From positions 1-5,888 of the forward strand of contig CACYBT010000211.1 of NCBI GenBank assembly GCA_902772715.1: a DNA stretch of 5,888 nt. The letters are read 5' to 3'. Made by a program: the position numbers and the translations under genes. The notes under the pieces were generated by a model. The model was not told where the DNA came from, ran no database searches, and saw nothing but the letters and a program-made list of their open reading frames with translations. This DNA is from an uncultured Succinivibrio sp. GTDB lineage: Bacteria > Pseudomonadota > Gammaproteobacteria > Enterobacterales > Succinivibrionaceae. The stretch's first letter is position 1; every line of letters starts with the position of its first letter. Positions 1 through 5,776 of this stretch are shown here, piece after piece.

Positions 1-49
1 CTGCCTGTCACGCAGGAGGTCGCGGGTTCGATCCCCGTCCGTTCCGCCA
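1..49 (+). tRNA. tRNA-Asp (anticodon GTC), 3' part
   Basis: This is the 3' portion of a tRNA gene; the acceptor 5' strand, the D arm and the first base of the anticodon stem lie left of the window. The anticodon loop reads CTGTCAC at 5-11, giving anticodon GTC at 7-9 and hence aspartate. The anticodon stem closes with GCAGG at 12-16. A T arm with GGTTCGATCC follows, and the 3' acceptor strand GTTCCG ends in an encoded CCA at 47-49. The sequence is close to E. coli tRNA-Asp. In gammaproteobacteria this tRNA often closes an rRNA operon or a tRNA cluster, but what lies upstream cannot be seen here. Confidence 0.96.
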
Positions 50-60
50 ATTCTTTTATT

Positions 61-87
61 AAGACCAGTCTTGAGGCTGGTTTTTTT
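61..87 (+). terminator. Rho-independent terminator of the tRNA transcript
   Basis: A hairpin starts 12 bases after the tRNA CCA. The arms ACCAGTC (64-70) and GGCTGGT (75-81) pair with one G-T wobble around a TTGA loop, and A-T or wobble pairs can extend the base of the stem outward. The T run at 81-87 follows directly. Position and form fit intrinsic termination of the tRNA operon, which would make metA an independent transcription unit. Confidence 0.88.
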
Positions 88-130
88 ATGCCTGAAACCC
101 AGTATTTTTTTCAATTCTTTGTTTTTTTGT

Positions 131-159
131 TTGGCAGATCTTCTAGGATTGTTTACAAT
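131..159 (+). promoter_or_regulatory. Predicted sigma70 promoter of metA
   Basis: A -35 hexamer TTGGCA (131-136) and a -10 hexamer TACAAT (154-159) are separated by 17 bases, each one or two mismatches from consensus. Transcription would begin near 166 and leave a leader of about 70 bases before the metA start at 239. I find no convincing tandem MetJ box (AGACGTCT type) or MetR palindrome here; AGATCT at 137-142 is only a partial resemblance. Nothing in the leader looks like a full SAM riboswitch. Confidence 0.6.
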
Positions 160-238
160 ATCACATTTTTAGAATTTAATTTTTACTGTGTTTTTGAACT
201 TTTCTTTTATTGTCAATAAATATGATTTAGGACAAAAG

Positions 239-1156
239 ATGCCAATTAATATCCCAAATAATCTCCCTGCTAAATCTGTTCTTAATTCTGAACAGGTTTT
301 TGTCATGACTGAAGAACGTTATGCCCATCAGGATATAAGACCTCTTAGTCTTCTTTTTTTGAATCTTATGCCAAAGAAAATTAATACTGAAATTCAGTAT
401 ATGCGAAAACTTTCAAACACTCCTTTACAGGTTAATATAACGCTGCTGCGTGTTGACGATCATATTCCTAAGTCTACTCCGCGTGAGCATATGGATACTT
501 TTTATAAAAGTTTTGATGAAATTAAAGAGCAGAATTTTGATGGAATGATTGTGACAGGCGCAGCCTTAGACCAGTTGCAGTTTCGTGATGTTTCATATTT
601 TGACTCTTTAAGTAAGATTCTCTTATGGGCCAAAAGACATGTTACTTCAACTCTTTTTTCTTGTTGGGGGGTGGCGGCTGCTCTCAAAATTTACTATGAC
701 ATTGATATTTTGTTTTTAAAAAACAAACTCTCAGGTGTTTATAAAGAGTATTTATCTTCACAGATTGATACCTTGACACGCGGTTTTGATGATGTTTTTG
801 ATGTACCTGTTTCTCGCTATTGTGATTTTCCTTTGGATGTTATTAAAAATAGGACTGATATCAAGGTATTGGCATCTGGTACAGAAACTGGAATGTATTT
901 AGGTATTTCTCCAGATCATCGACAGGTTTATGTGTCAGGACACCCAGAATATGATGCTGATACGTTATCACTTGAATATTATCGCGATCTTGAAGCAAAT
1001 CTTGATCCTAAAATTCCCGTTAACTATTTTCCAGATGACGATCCAAACAAGAAACCATTGTGTACTTGGAGAGGACATGCTAGCCTGCTTTTCTGCAACT
1101 GGCTTAATTATTATGTATATCAGGAAACTCCGTACGATATAAGCACAATTTCGTAA
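239..1156 (+). CDS. metA: Homoserine O-acyltransferase (MetA family; succinyl- or acetyl-donor uncertain)
   Basis: MetA transfers an acyl group from acyl-CoA to the hydroxyl of L-homoserine, the committed step of methionine synthesis in the cytoplasm. The 305-residue product aligns almost without gaps to E. coli MetA (309). Visible active-site residues are Lys46/Lys47 in MPKK, the nucleophile Cys142 in LFSCWG, His235 and Glu237 in GHPEYD, and Arg249. I chose ATG 239 because the product then begins MPINIPNNLP like E. coli, and AGGA sits at 229-232, 6 bases upstream. An in-frame ATG at 188 would add 17 residues without family match or ribosome site. Position 111, known in the family to control acyl donor choice (Gly succinyl in E. 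coli, Glu acetyl in Bacillus cereus), is Asp here, and the preceding TGAP is TGAA. Family assignment is very sure; the donor is not. The gene follows a tRNA-Asp gene and has its own promoter. Confidence 0.97.
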   Translation: MPINIPNNLPAKSVLNSEQVFVMTEERYAHQDIRPLSLLFLNLMPKKINTEIQYMRKLSNTPLQVNITLLRVDDHIPKSTPREHMDTFYKSFDEIKEQNFDGMIVTGAALDQLQFRDVSYFDSLSKILLWAKRHVTSTLFSCWGVAAALKIYYDIDILFLKNKLSGVYKEYLSSQIDTLTRGFDDVFDVPVSRYCDFPLDVIKNRTDIKVLASGTETGMYLGISPDHRQVYVSGHPEYDADTLSLEYYRDLEANLDPKIPVNYFPDDDPNKKPLCTWRGHASLLFCNWLNYYVYQETPYDISTIS

Positions 1157-1178
1157 CAGATATGTACTGTTTTTTTTT
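1155..1178 (+). terminator. Weak intrinsic terminator after metA
   Basis: Arms AACAG (1155-1159) and CTGTT (1167-1171) form a 5-bp stem with a 7-base loop, and the T tract continues to 1178 (nine T in all). The stem begins inside the TAA stop codon of metA. It is short and AT-rich, so termination is probably partial. Placement right after metA and before a new promoter is the main support. Confidence 0.4.
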
Positions 1179-1191
1179 AAAATTTTTACCG

Positions 1192-1200
1192 TGCTAGAAT
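1192..1200 (+). promoter_or_regulatory. Predicted extended -10 promoter for murA-murB-birA
   Basis: TGCTAGAAT (1192-1200) matches the extended -10 form TGnTATAAT with one mismatch in the hexamer. A good -35 is missing; the expected region around 1172-1177 is only T, which is tolerable for extended -10 promoters. The start would fall near 1207, giving a leader of about 20 bases before the murA ATG at 1228. A ribosome site GGTGA lies at 1219-1223. Confidence 0.5.
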
Positions 1201-1227
1201 ACATAGGTATGGCTCAATGGTGAGAAA

Positions 1228-2508
1228 ATGACTAGTTTTAAAATTGCAAAGTTTCAAATAGAGGGTGGAAAGGCTCTCGATGGTGAGGTTCAAATATCGG
1301 GGGCTAAAAATGCGGCACTGCCTATTTTGCTGTGTTCAATACTTACATCCGAAAAGGTGGTATTAAAAAATGTCCCGGATTTGGCAGATGTAAAAACCTG
1401 TATTCAGTTATTAGAAGATTTAGGTAAGAAGTGTTTATATGAACCACAGAATGGACAGATTACTTTAGAAGGTGCAGTGACTAGTTTTGTGGCTTCTTAC
1501 GAATTAGTCAAAACTATGCGGGCATCCATTATGGCGTTAGGCCCACTGGTTGCTTATACAGGTAAGGCCGAGGTTTCTTTACCTGGTGGGTGTGCCATTG
1601 GCGCCAGACCTGTTGATCTGCATATCAAAGGACTTAAGGAAATGGGCGCTCAGATCCGCCTTGAAGATGGTTATATTAAGGCTACCGCGGTCGGTTTAGG
1701 TAGATTACACGGCGGTCATATCATAATGGATAAGGTCTCGGTAACTGGAACTGAGAATCTAATGATGGCTGCAACCTTAGCCGAAGGTGAAACTGTTATT
1801 GAAAATGCCGCTTTAGAGCCTGAAGTTATTGATTTAGCCTCCTGTCTCAATAAAATGGGGGCAAAGATTGAAGGAGCGGGGACGTCACGTGTAGTTATCA
1901 ACGGTGTGGAGAAATTGAACGGTTGTACTCACGCCATTGTTGCCGATCGTATTGAAACCGGAACGTATCTTATTGCCGGCATAGCCACGCACGGAATTGT
2001 TACCTGTCATAATACCATGCCATCTACGCTTGATGCTTTACTGCAGAAACTGCGTGATGCCAATGCTTTAATCACTGTGGATGGTACATCTATTACTGCA
2101 GATATGCGTAACCGTCAAATTCATCCTGTAGATGTAGTAACTGCTCCGCATCCTGGTTTCCCAACCGATATGCAGGCACAGATTACTGTATTGAATGCCC
2201 TGGCATCGGGAGTAAGTAGCGTTACGGAAACAATATTTGAAAACCGTTTTATGCATATTGCTGAATTAAATCGTATGGGAGCTCATCTTGAAATAAGAGG
2301 TAATACTGTTATCTGTGAAGGTGTTGCTTCGCTGAAAGGCGCTCAGGTAATGTCCTCTGATTTGCGGGCTTCGGCTTCATTGGTAATTGCGGGGCTGGCT
2401 GCAGAAGGAATTACTATTGTTGATCGTATCTATCATATGGATAGAGGCTATGAACATATTGAAAGCAAAATTAGGATGTTGGGCGGTGATATAAAAAGAA
2501 TTTATTAG
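1228..2508 (+). CDS. murA: UDP-N-acetylglucosamine 1-carboxyvinyltransferase (MurA)
   Basis: MurA moves enolpyruvate from phosphoenolpyruvate onto UDP-GlcNAc, the first committed step of peptidoglycan precursor synthesis in the cytoplasm. The 426-residue product matches E. coli MurA (419) over its whole length, with about seven extra residues at the N end. Visible landmarks are SGAKNAALPI with Lys27 (E. coli Lys22), the active-site Cys122 in LPGGCAIGARPVD (E. coli Cys115), Asp314 in FPTDMQAQ (E. coli Asp305), Arg380 in DLRASASL and Arg406 in DRGYE (E. coli Arg371 and Arg397). Keeping Cys rather than Asp in the loop predicts sensitivity to fosfomycin at the target level; that is inference. ATG 1228 is preceded by GGTGA at 1219-1223. 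The stop codon is 3 bases before murB, so the two successive Mur steps are co-transcribed here, unlike in E. coli. Confidence 0.98.
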   Translation: MTSFKIAKFQIEGGKALDGEVQISGAKNAALPILLCSILTSEKVVLKNVPDLADVKTCIQLLEDLGKKCLYEPQNGQITLEGAVTSFVASYELVKTMRASIMALGPLVAYTGKAEVSLPGGCAIGARPVDLHIKGLKEMGAQIRLEDGYIKATAVGLGRLHGGHIIMDKVSVTGTENLMMAATLAEGETVIENAALEPEVIDLASCLNKMGAKIEGAGTSRVVINGVEKLNGCTHAIVADRIETGTYLIAGIATHGIVTCHNTMPSTLDALLQKLRDANALITVDGTSITADMRNRQIHPVDVVTAPHPGFPTDMQAQITVLNALASGVSSVTETIFENRFMHIAELNRMGAHLEIRGNTVICEGVASLKGAQVMSSDLRASASLVIAGLAAEGITIVDRIYHMDRGYEHIESKIRMLGGDIKRIY

Positions 2509-2511
2509 GCT

Positions 2512-3510
2512 ATGTTTGATTTAACTCCCTATAATACTTTTGGTTTGCACGTGCATTCAAAAAACGGCATTATCATCAACACTGAAAATGATCTGAAGAC
2601 AGTTCATGAAGATGAAATCATAATCTTGGGCCATGGCTCGGATGTGCTGTTTACTGATGATTATGATGGTACGGTACTTATCAACAAAATTAAAAGTCTT
2701 AACATAACTCAAGAGGGAGATTTTTTTAAGGTCAAGGTTGGGTCTGGAGTAATTTTGGATGACCTTATAGAAAGTCTTCTTGAAAATAAGATTTATGGAC
2801 TTGAGAATCTCTCAGCCATTCCTGGTACTGTAGGTGCTGCCCCCATTCAAAATGTAGGTGCCTATGGTGTTGAGATTGGTGATTTGATTACTGAAATTGA
2901 AGCCTATGATTTACAGCGTCATTTTAGGGAGACTTTCTCTCATGAACGTTGTGAGTTTGCTTATCGTTCCTCTTATTTCAAACACCATTGTGAGAGGAAA
3001 CTTTTTATTACTTCAGTTACTTTCAGACTGTTTTCTCGATTTATTCCAAAACTTACGTATCAAGGTTTAAAAAATCTTCATTTTAAGGATGGTGCTGCGT
3101 TACGAGCAAGGATCGAGAAGATGCGCAGTGCTAAATTACCTGATCCTAAGTTAATTGGTAATGCCGGTTCGTTTTTCAAAAATCCCGAAATAGAAAAAGA
3201 AGTGGCCAATAAACTTAAGGAACAGTATCCTGATATGCCGGTTTATCCTACCAATGAAGCGCATTTATGTAAACTTGCTGCCGGATGGCTCATTGAAAAG
3301 GCTGGATGTCGCGGTATTACTCATGGTAATGTGGGAACATGGGAAGAACAGGCTTTGGTAATTGTCAATCGCGGGGATGCTAAACCTAATGAGGTAGTAG
3401 CTTTGGCTCAATATATCATTGCTGAAGTTTATGCAAAATTTGGTATCTTACTTGTTCCTGAAGTCAGAACATATGGACCTAAGGGGGAGCTTTCTTGGAA
3501 GAGGATGTAA
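2512..3510 (+). CDS. murB: UDP-N-acetylenolpyruvoylglucosamine reductase (MurB, type I)
   Basis: MurB is the FAD enzyme that uses NADPH to reduce the MurA product to UDP-MurNAc. The 332-residue protein is close to E. coli MurB (342). The N-terminal FAD-binding part contains LGHGSDVLF (39-47) and the PGTVGAAPIQNVGAYG segment (104-119). The catalytic set is present: Arg152 in YRSSYFK, Ser220 in GNAGSFFKNP and Glu317 in VPEVR (E. coli Arg159, Ser229, Glu325). Tyr183 in LTYQGL corresponds to the substrate-binding Tyr190 of the type I enzymes. The usual GEGSN of the FAD loop reads GHGSD here. The start lies 3 bases after the murA stop with no well-spaced ribosome site, which suggests translational coupling to murA. 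The 3' end overlaps the start of birA by 16 bases. Confidence 0.97.
   Translation: MFDLTPYNTFGLHVHSKNGIIINTENDLKTVHEDEIIILGHGSDVLFTDDYDGTVLINKIKSLNITQEGDFFKVKVGSGVILDDLIESLLENKIYGLENLSAIPGTVGAAPIQNVGAYGVEIGDLITEIEAYDLQRHFRETFSHERCEFAYRSSYFKHHCERKLFITSVTFRLFSRFIPKLTYQGLKNLHFKDGAALRARIEKMRSAKLPDPKLIGNAGSFFKNPEIEKEVANKLKEQYPDMPVYPTNEAHLCKLAAGWLIEKAGCRGITHGNVGTWEEQALVIVNRGDAKPNEVVALAQYIIAEVYAKFGILLVPEVRTYGPKGELSWKRM
3483..3497 (+). promoter_or_regulatory. Ribosome binding site and TTG start of birA
   Basis: GGGGGAG at 3483-3489, inside the end of murB, is the strongest Shine-Dalgarno match in this operon. It ends 5 bases before TTG at 3495-3497. No ATG or GTG lies in the birA frame near the expected N terminus (the ATG at 3505 is the last sense codon of murB, in another frame), so TTG is the best-supported start. 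Confidence 0.75.
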
Positions 3511-4448
3511 AAATCAGGATCCTGCATCTTTTAAATTGTGCAGAGGCATTTTTTTTACGCTATTACGATATTATTGATGCGCTACATCTTGATTCGGAAA
3601 CACTGACGGCATGTCTTAACTCGCTTGAATCCGAATACCATTTGATTGTTACAGATAAGAATGGTGTACATCTAAAAAACCCCATTGATTTTCTTGATGA
3701 AAAAATAATTTACAAAAGCACAAAAACTTCCTGCAGAGTAAAGGTTATGGACTGTGTTGACTCCACTAATACCTTCATGCTCAAAAATATTGATAAATTT
3801 ACTGATGGTGATACGCTCATTGCTGAATTACAGACTAAGGGACGAGGCAGACGTGGAGATATCTGGTTTTCAGGCGTGGGTAAGCAGATAACATTTTCGC
3901 TTATGAAATCCTTTAAAACATTTGAAAGTCTTGAAGGTTTGTCCATCGGCATCGGAGTTGCTATCGCCAAGGCTATAGAGGAATATAGTCTACGTAATGT
4001 CTTTATCAAATGGCCAAACGATATCTATTATGATGATGCAAAAATAGGTGGGATCCTTATTGAAACTGTACCATATAAAGGTATTTATAAGGTAGTAATA
4101 GGTATTGGAGTAGATGTATATGATGAAGATTTCAAAGATTTAAAAAGTCGCTGTGGAGCAATTTTCTCAAAAAAACCAGAGGATTTTTCACGTAATGCTT
4201 TATGCGCCACTATCATAGATAAGGTTAATGAGGTTTGTGCGCAGTATATGCACAATGACAGGGAAGAGGTGATGCAGTATTTTGGTCAACATAATCTGCT
4301 TTTAGGCAGAAAAGTTCGAGTGGAAAATGAGCAGGGAAGCTATTACGGCACAGCTCTTGGCATATCAAACAAAGGCGAACTGCTACTGAATGTAGGAGAT
4401 TTGACCATCATGTCGTTCTCCTCTGGACACATCAGTTTCATCGATTAA
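3495..4448 (+). CDS. birA: Biotin-[acetyl-CoA carboxylase] ligase, BirA type with degenerate DNA-binding domain
   Basis: BirA makes biotinyl-5'-AMP and transfers biotin to a lysine of the AccB carrier protein of acetyl-CoA carboxylase; the E. coli form also represses the bio operon. The 317-residue product spans the E. coli length (321): an N-terminal winged-helix-sized segment (about 8-60), the catalytic domain with DSTN (89-92), GRGRRG (116-121), KWPND (172-176) and Lys183 in KIGGILIE, and the C-terminal SH3-like domain (about 267-317). Two features are odd. The recognition-helix region, SRAAINKHI in E. coli, reads DSETLTACL and lacks the basic residues, and the wing GKGY is replaced by KNGV. 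In the biotin site GAGIN of E. coli reads GIGVD, so Asn208 is Asp207, and Arg121 after GRGRRG is Asp122. Ligase function is likely; repressor function is doubtful. The TTG start overlaps murB by 16 bases, and the gene converges on coaA. Confidence 0.94.
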   Translation: MEEDVKIRILHLLNCAEAFFLRYYDIIDALHLDSETLTACLNSLESEYHLIVTDKNGVHLKNPIDFLDEKIIYKSTKTSCRVKVMDCVDSTNTFMLKNIDKFTDGDTLIAELQTKGRGRRGDIWFSGVGKQITFSLMKSFKTFESLEGLSIGIGVAIAKAIEEYSLRNVFIKWPNDIYYDDAKIGGILIETVPYKGIYKVVIGIGVDVYDEDFKDLKSRCGAIFSKKPEDFSRNALCATIIDKVNEVCAQYMHNDREEVMQYFGQHNLLLGRKVRVENEQGSYYGTALGISNKGELLLNVGDLTIMSFSSGHISFID

Positions 4449-4452
4449 ATTC

Positions 4453-5412
4453 TTATTTACGCAAATAGATTTCTTCAATATGGTGCTCTTCGCCTTTTTT
4501 CAGAATGAGATGAGCCCGATTACGACAAGGCAGAATGTTTTCCACAAGATTGGCATGGTTTACGGCCTCCCAAATGAGTTTTGCAATACTTTTGGCATTT
4601 TCGTCAGGTAAGTCTGCATATTTGTGGAAATAACTATGCGGATCGTTGAAGGCTTCATCCTTAAGTTTTAGGAAACGATCAATATACCACTTCATAAGTA
4701 GTTTTTCTTCAGCATCAACATATATAGAATAGTCTATATAGTCAGATATAAAGGCTTTTTTTCGAAATTCAGGATACTCTGTGGCATCCTGTAATACATT
4801 CACACCTTCTATAATGAGTACATTTGGTCTATCAACAATTGTATATGCATCTGGAACAATATCATAGGTCAAATGGGAATACACTGGCACCTTGAGATTT
4901 GATTTCCCTTCTTTTACATCCAATAGAAAAGATATAAGTTTTTTGCTGTTGTACGAAACAGGGAAACCTTTACGACCGAGGATCATTCGTTCTTCAAGAT
5001 ATGCATTTGGGTAAAGAAATCCATCAGTAGTAATAAGACTAACCTTAGGTCGGCATGGCCACTGTTTGATAAGTTCACACAGAAGCTTGGCAGTAGTAGT
5101 TTTACCTACACTAACTGATCCTGATATGGAAATGATAAAAGGAGCTGACTCCATAGGAGAGCCTAAAAACTTTTCTATTACAGAAAGTCTGTCGTGTCGG
5201 CTTAGGAAATACATTCTTAAAAGACTAGACAAAGGAAGATAAATGTTTTTGACATCTTCAAGGGATAATTTGTCATTAAAAGCCAAGCAGTGAGAGAGCT
5301 CTTCTTCTGTCATGGTGAGTTTTTCGTCTTCGTGCTTGAATGATGCCCATACCGCAGGAGTAAATTTTACAAAAGGAGATGAAATAGTACTTATACTATC
5401 TGTTTGGCTCAT
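4453..5412 (-). CDS. coaA: Pantothenate kinase, type I (CoaA)
   Basis: CoaA phosphorylates pantothenate with ATP, the first and regulated step of coenzyme A synthesis in the cytoplasm. The 319-residue product aligns along its length with E. coli CoaA (316), with a three-residue shift. Visible residues are the Walker A motif GSVSVGKT (98-105) with Lys104, Asp130 in TTDGF, His180 in PVYSHL, Tyr243 and Arg246 in WYIDRFLK, and Asn285 (E. coli Lys101, Asp127, His177, Tyr240, Arg243, Asn282). E. coli Arg106, a residue of the CoA feedback-inhibition site, is the conservative Lys109. I chose ATG 5412 because the N terminus MSQTDSIST aligns with E. coli MSIKEQT; no good ribosome site precedes it. The stop lies 4 bases from the birA stop on the other strand, the same convergent arrangement as in E. 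coli. Confidence 0.97.
   Translation of the reverse strand: MSQTDSISTISSPFVKFTPAVWASFKHEDEKLTMTEEELSHCLAFNDKLSLEDVKNIYLPLSSLLRMYFLSRHDRLSVIEKFLGSPMESAPFIISISGSVSVGKTTTAKLLCELIKQWPCRPKVSLITTDGFLYPNAYLEERMILGRKGFPVSYNSKKLISFLLDVKEGKSNLKVPVYSHLTYDIVPDAYTIVDRPNVLIIEGVNVLQDATEYPEFRKKAFISDYIDYSIYVDAEEKLLMKWYIDRFLKLKDEAFNDPHSYFHKYADLPDENAKSIAKLIWEAVNHANLVENILPCRNRAHLILKKGEEHHIEEIYLRK
4482..4500 (+). terminator. Possible intrinsic terminator for the murA-murB-birA transcript
   Basis: GGTG (4482-4485) and CGCC (4491-4494) pair, with one G-T wobble, around a 5-base loop and are followed by six T (4495-4500). It sits 34 bases past the birA stop, inside the 3' end of the convergent coaA gene. The stem is only 4 bp, so the call is weak; it is the only hairpin plus T run I see for this transcript. 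Confidence 0.35.
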
Positions 5413-5433
5413 ATTGTGTGTTAAATCCCAATG

Positions 5434-5461
5434 AATATAGTTAATAACATTGACAGTGCAA
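5434..5461 (-). promoter_or_regulatory. Predicted promoter of coaA
   Basis: Read on the minus strand, a -35-like TTGCAC (5461-5456) and a -10-like TATATT (5439-5434) are separated by 16 bases. Transcription would start near 5427, leaving only about 15 leader bases before the coaA ATG at 5412. A palindrome at 5468-5481 sits just upstream. The hexamers are fair, not strong. Confidence 0.45.
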
Positions 5462-5535
5462 TTTTAGTGGAACATGTCCCAATCAAAGTGATTCAGCGAA
5501 CTTTTCTAATTGTGACAGTCTTTTGAATTAAGATT

Positions 5536-5553
5536 AAAAAACTGTTCTCACAG
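5536..5553 (-). terminator. Weak minus-strand hairpin with T run
   Basis: On the minus strand CTGT (5553-5550) and ACAG (5545-5542) enclose a GAGA tetraloop and are followed by six T (5541-5536). GAGA is of the stable GNRA class, but the stem is only 4 bp. It would end transcripts entering from the right, such as the AT-hook frame, before they reach the coaA promoter. Confidence 0.3.
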
Positions 5554-5579
5554 ATCAAAAACACTTATGTTAGGAGCTA

Positions 5580-5605
5580 AATGAACCCGACGTTCATTAT
5601 TTTTT
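5580..5605 (+). terminator. Hairpin with T run on the plus strand, no known gene upstream
   Basis: AATGAAC (5580-5586) and GTTCATT (5592-5598) form a perfect 7-bp stem around a CCGAC loop; six T follow at 5600-5605. It has terminator form on the plus strand, yet no plus-strand gene precedes it, since coaA points the other way. It could end an unrecognised small RNA started in the 5450-5580 region, or be chance in AT-rich DNA. Confidence 0.35.
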
Positions 5606-5776
5606 AATATTCTAGCATAATAATAAGAGTTTAAAATTTTCAATGCAGAACCTTTGAACAGTGACAGCAAATTTTTAAAAATTCTGTTGCGCACCATAAC
5701 GCATTTAAAGGTTGTCTTAACAAATAACCTTAAGTTCCCTAGCATTAATTGCTAGCACAATTTTTCCTAAAATTCG

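Noticed and set aside
137..148. AGATCTTC as a possible MetJ box
   Set aside because: Matches the AGACGTCT consensus poorly and no second tandem box is present.
188..238. Upstream in-frame ATG that would lengthen MetA by 17 residues
   Set aside because: The extra residues have no counterpart in MetA, no ribosome site precedes 188, and ATG 239 has AGGA at the right distance and the family N terminus.
1217..1231. Four-codon ATG frame whose TGA overlaps the murA ATG
   Set aside because: Far too short to be meaningful and no ribosome site; most likely chance around the murA ribosome site.
3710..4009. Antisense frame of 99 codons inside birA
   Set aside because: It mirrors the coding constraint of birA, which has strong family motifs, and has no recognisable product.
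4415..4445. CTGATG followed by other hammerhead-like bases on the minus strand after coaA
   Set aside because: The ribozyme core CUGANGA and the paired arms are not complete; chance match inside the birA coding end.
5450..5478. Plus-strand promoter based on TTGACA at 5450-5455
   Set aside because: The -10 position at 16 to 18 bases downstream reads around CATGTC, which does not resemble TATAAT.
5548..5745. 65-codon minus-strand open frame in the spacer
   Set aside because: No ribosome site near the ATG, no motif or family resemblance, and composition typical of AT-rich spacer. A weak hairpin with T run overlaps its stop, which is not enough to call a gene.
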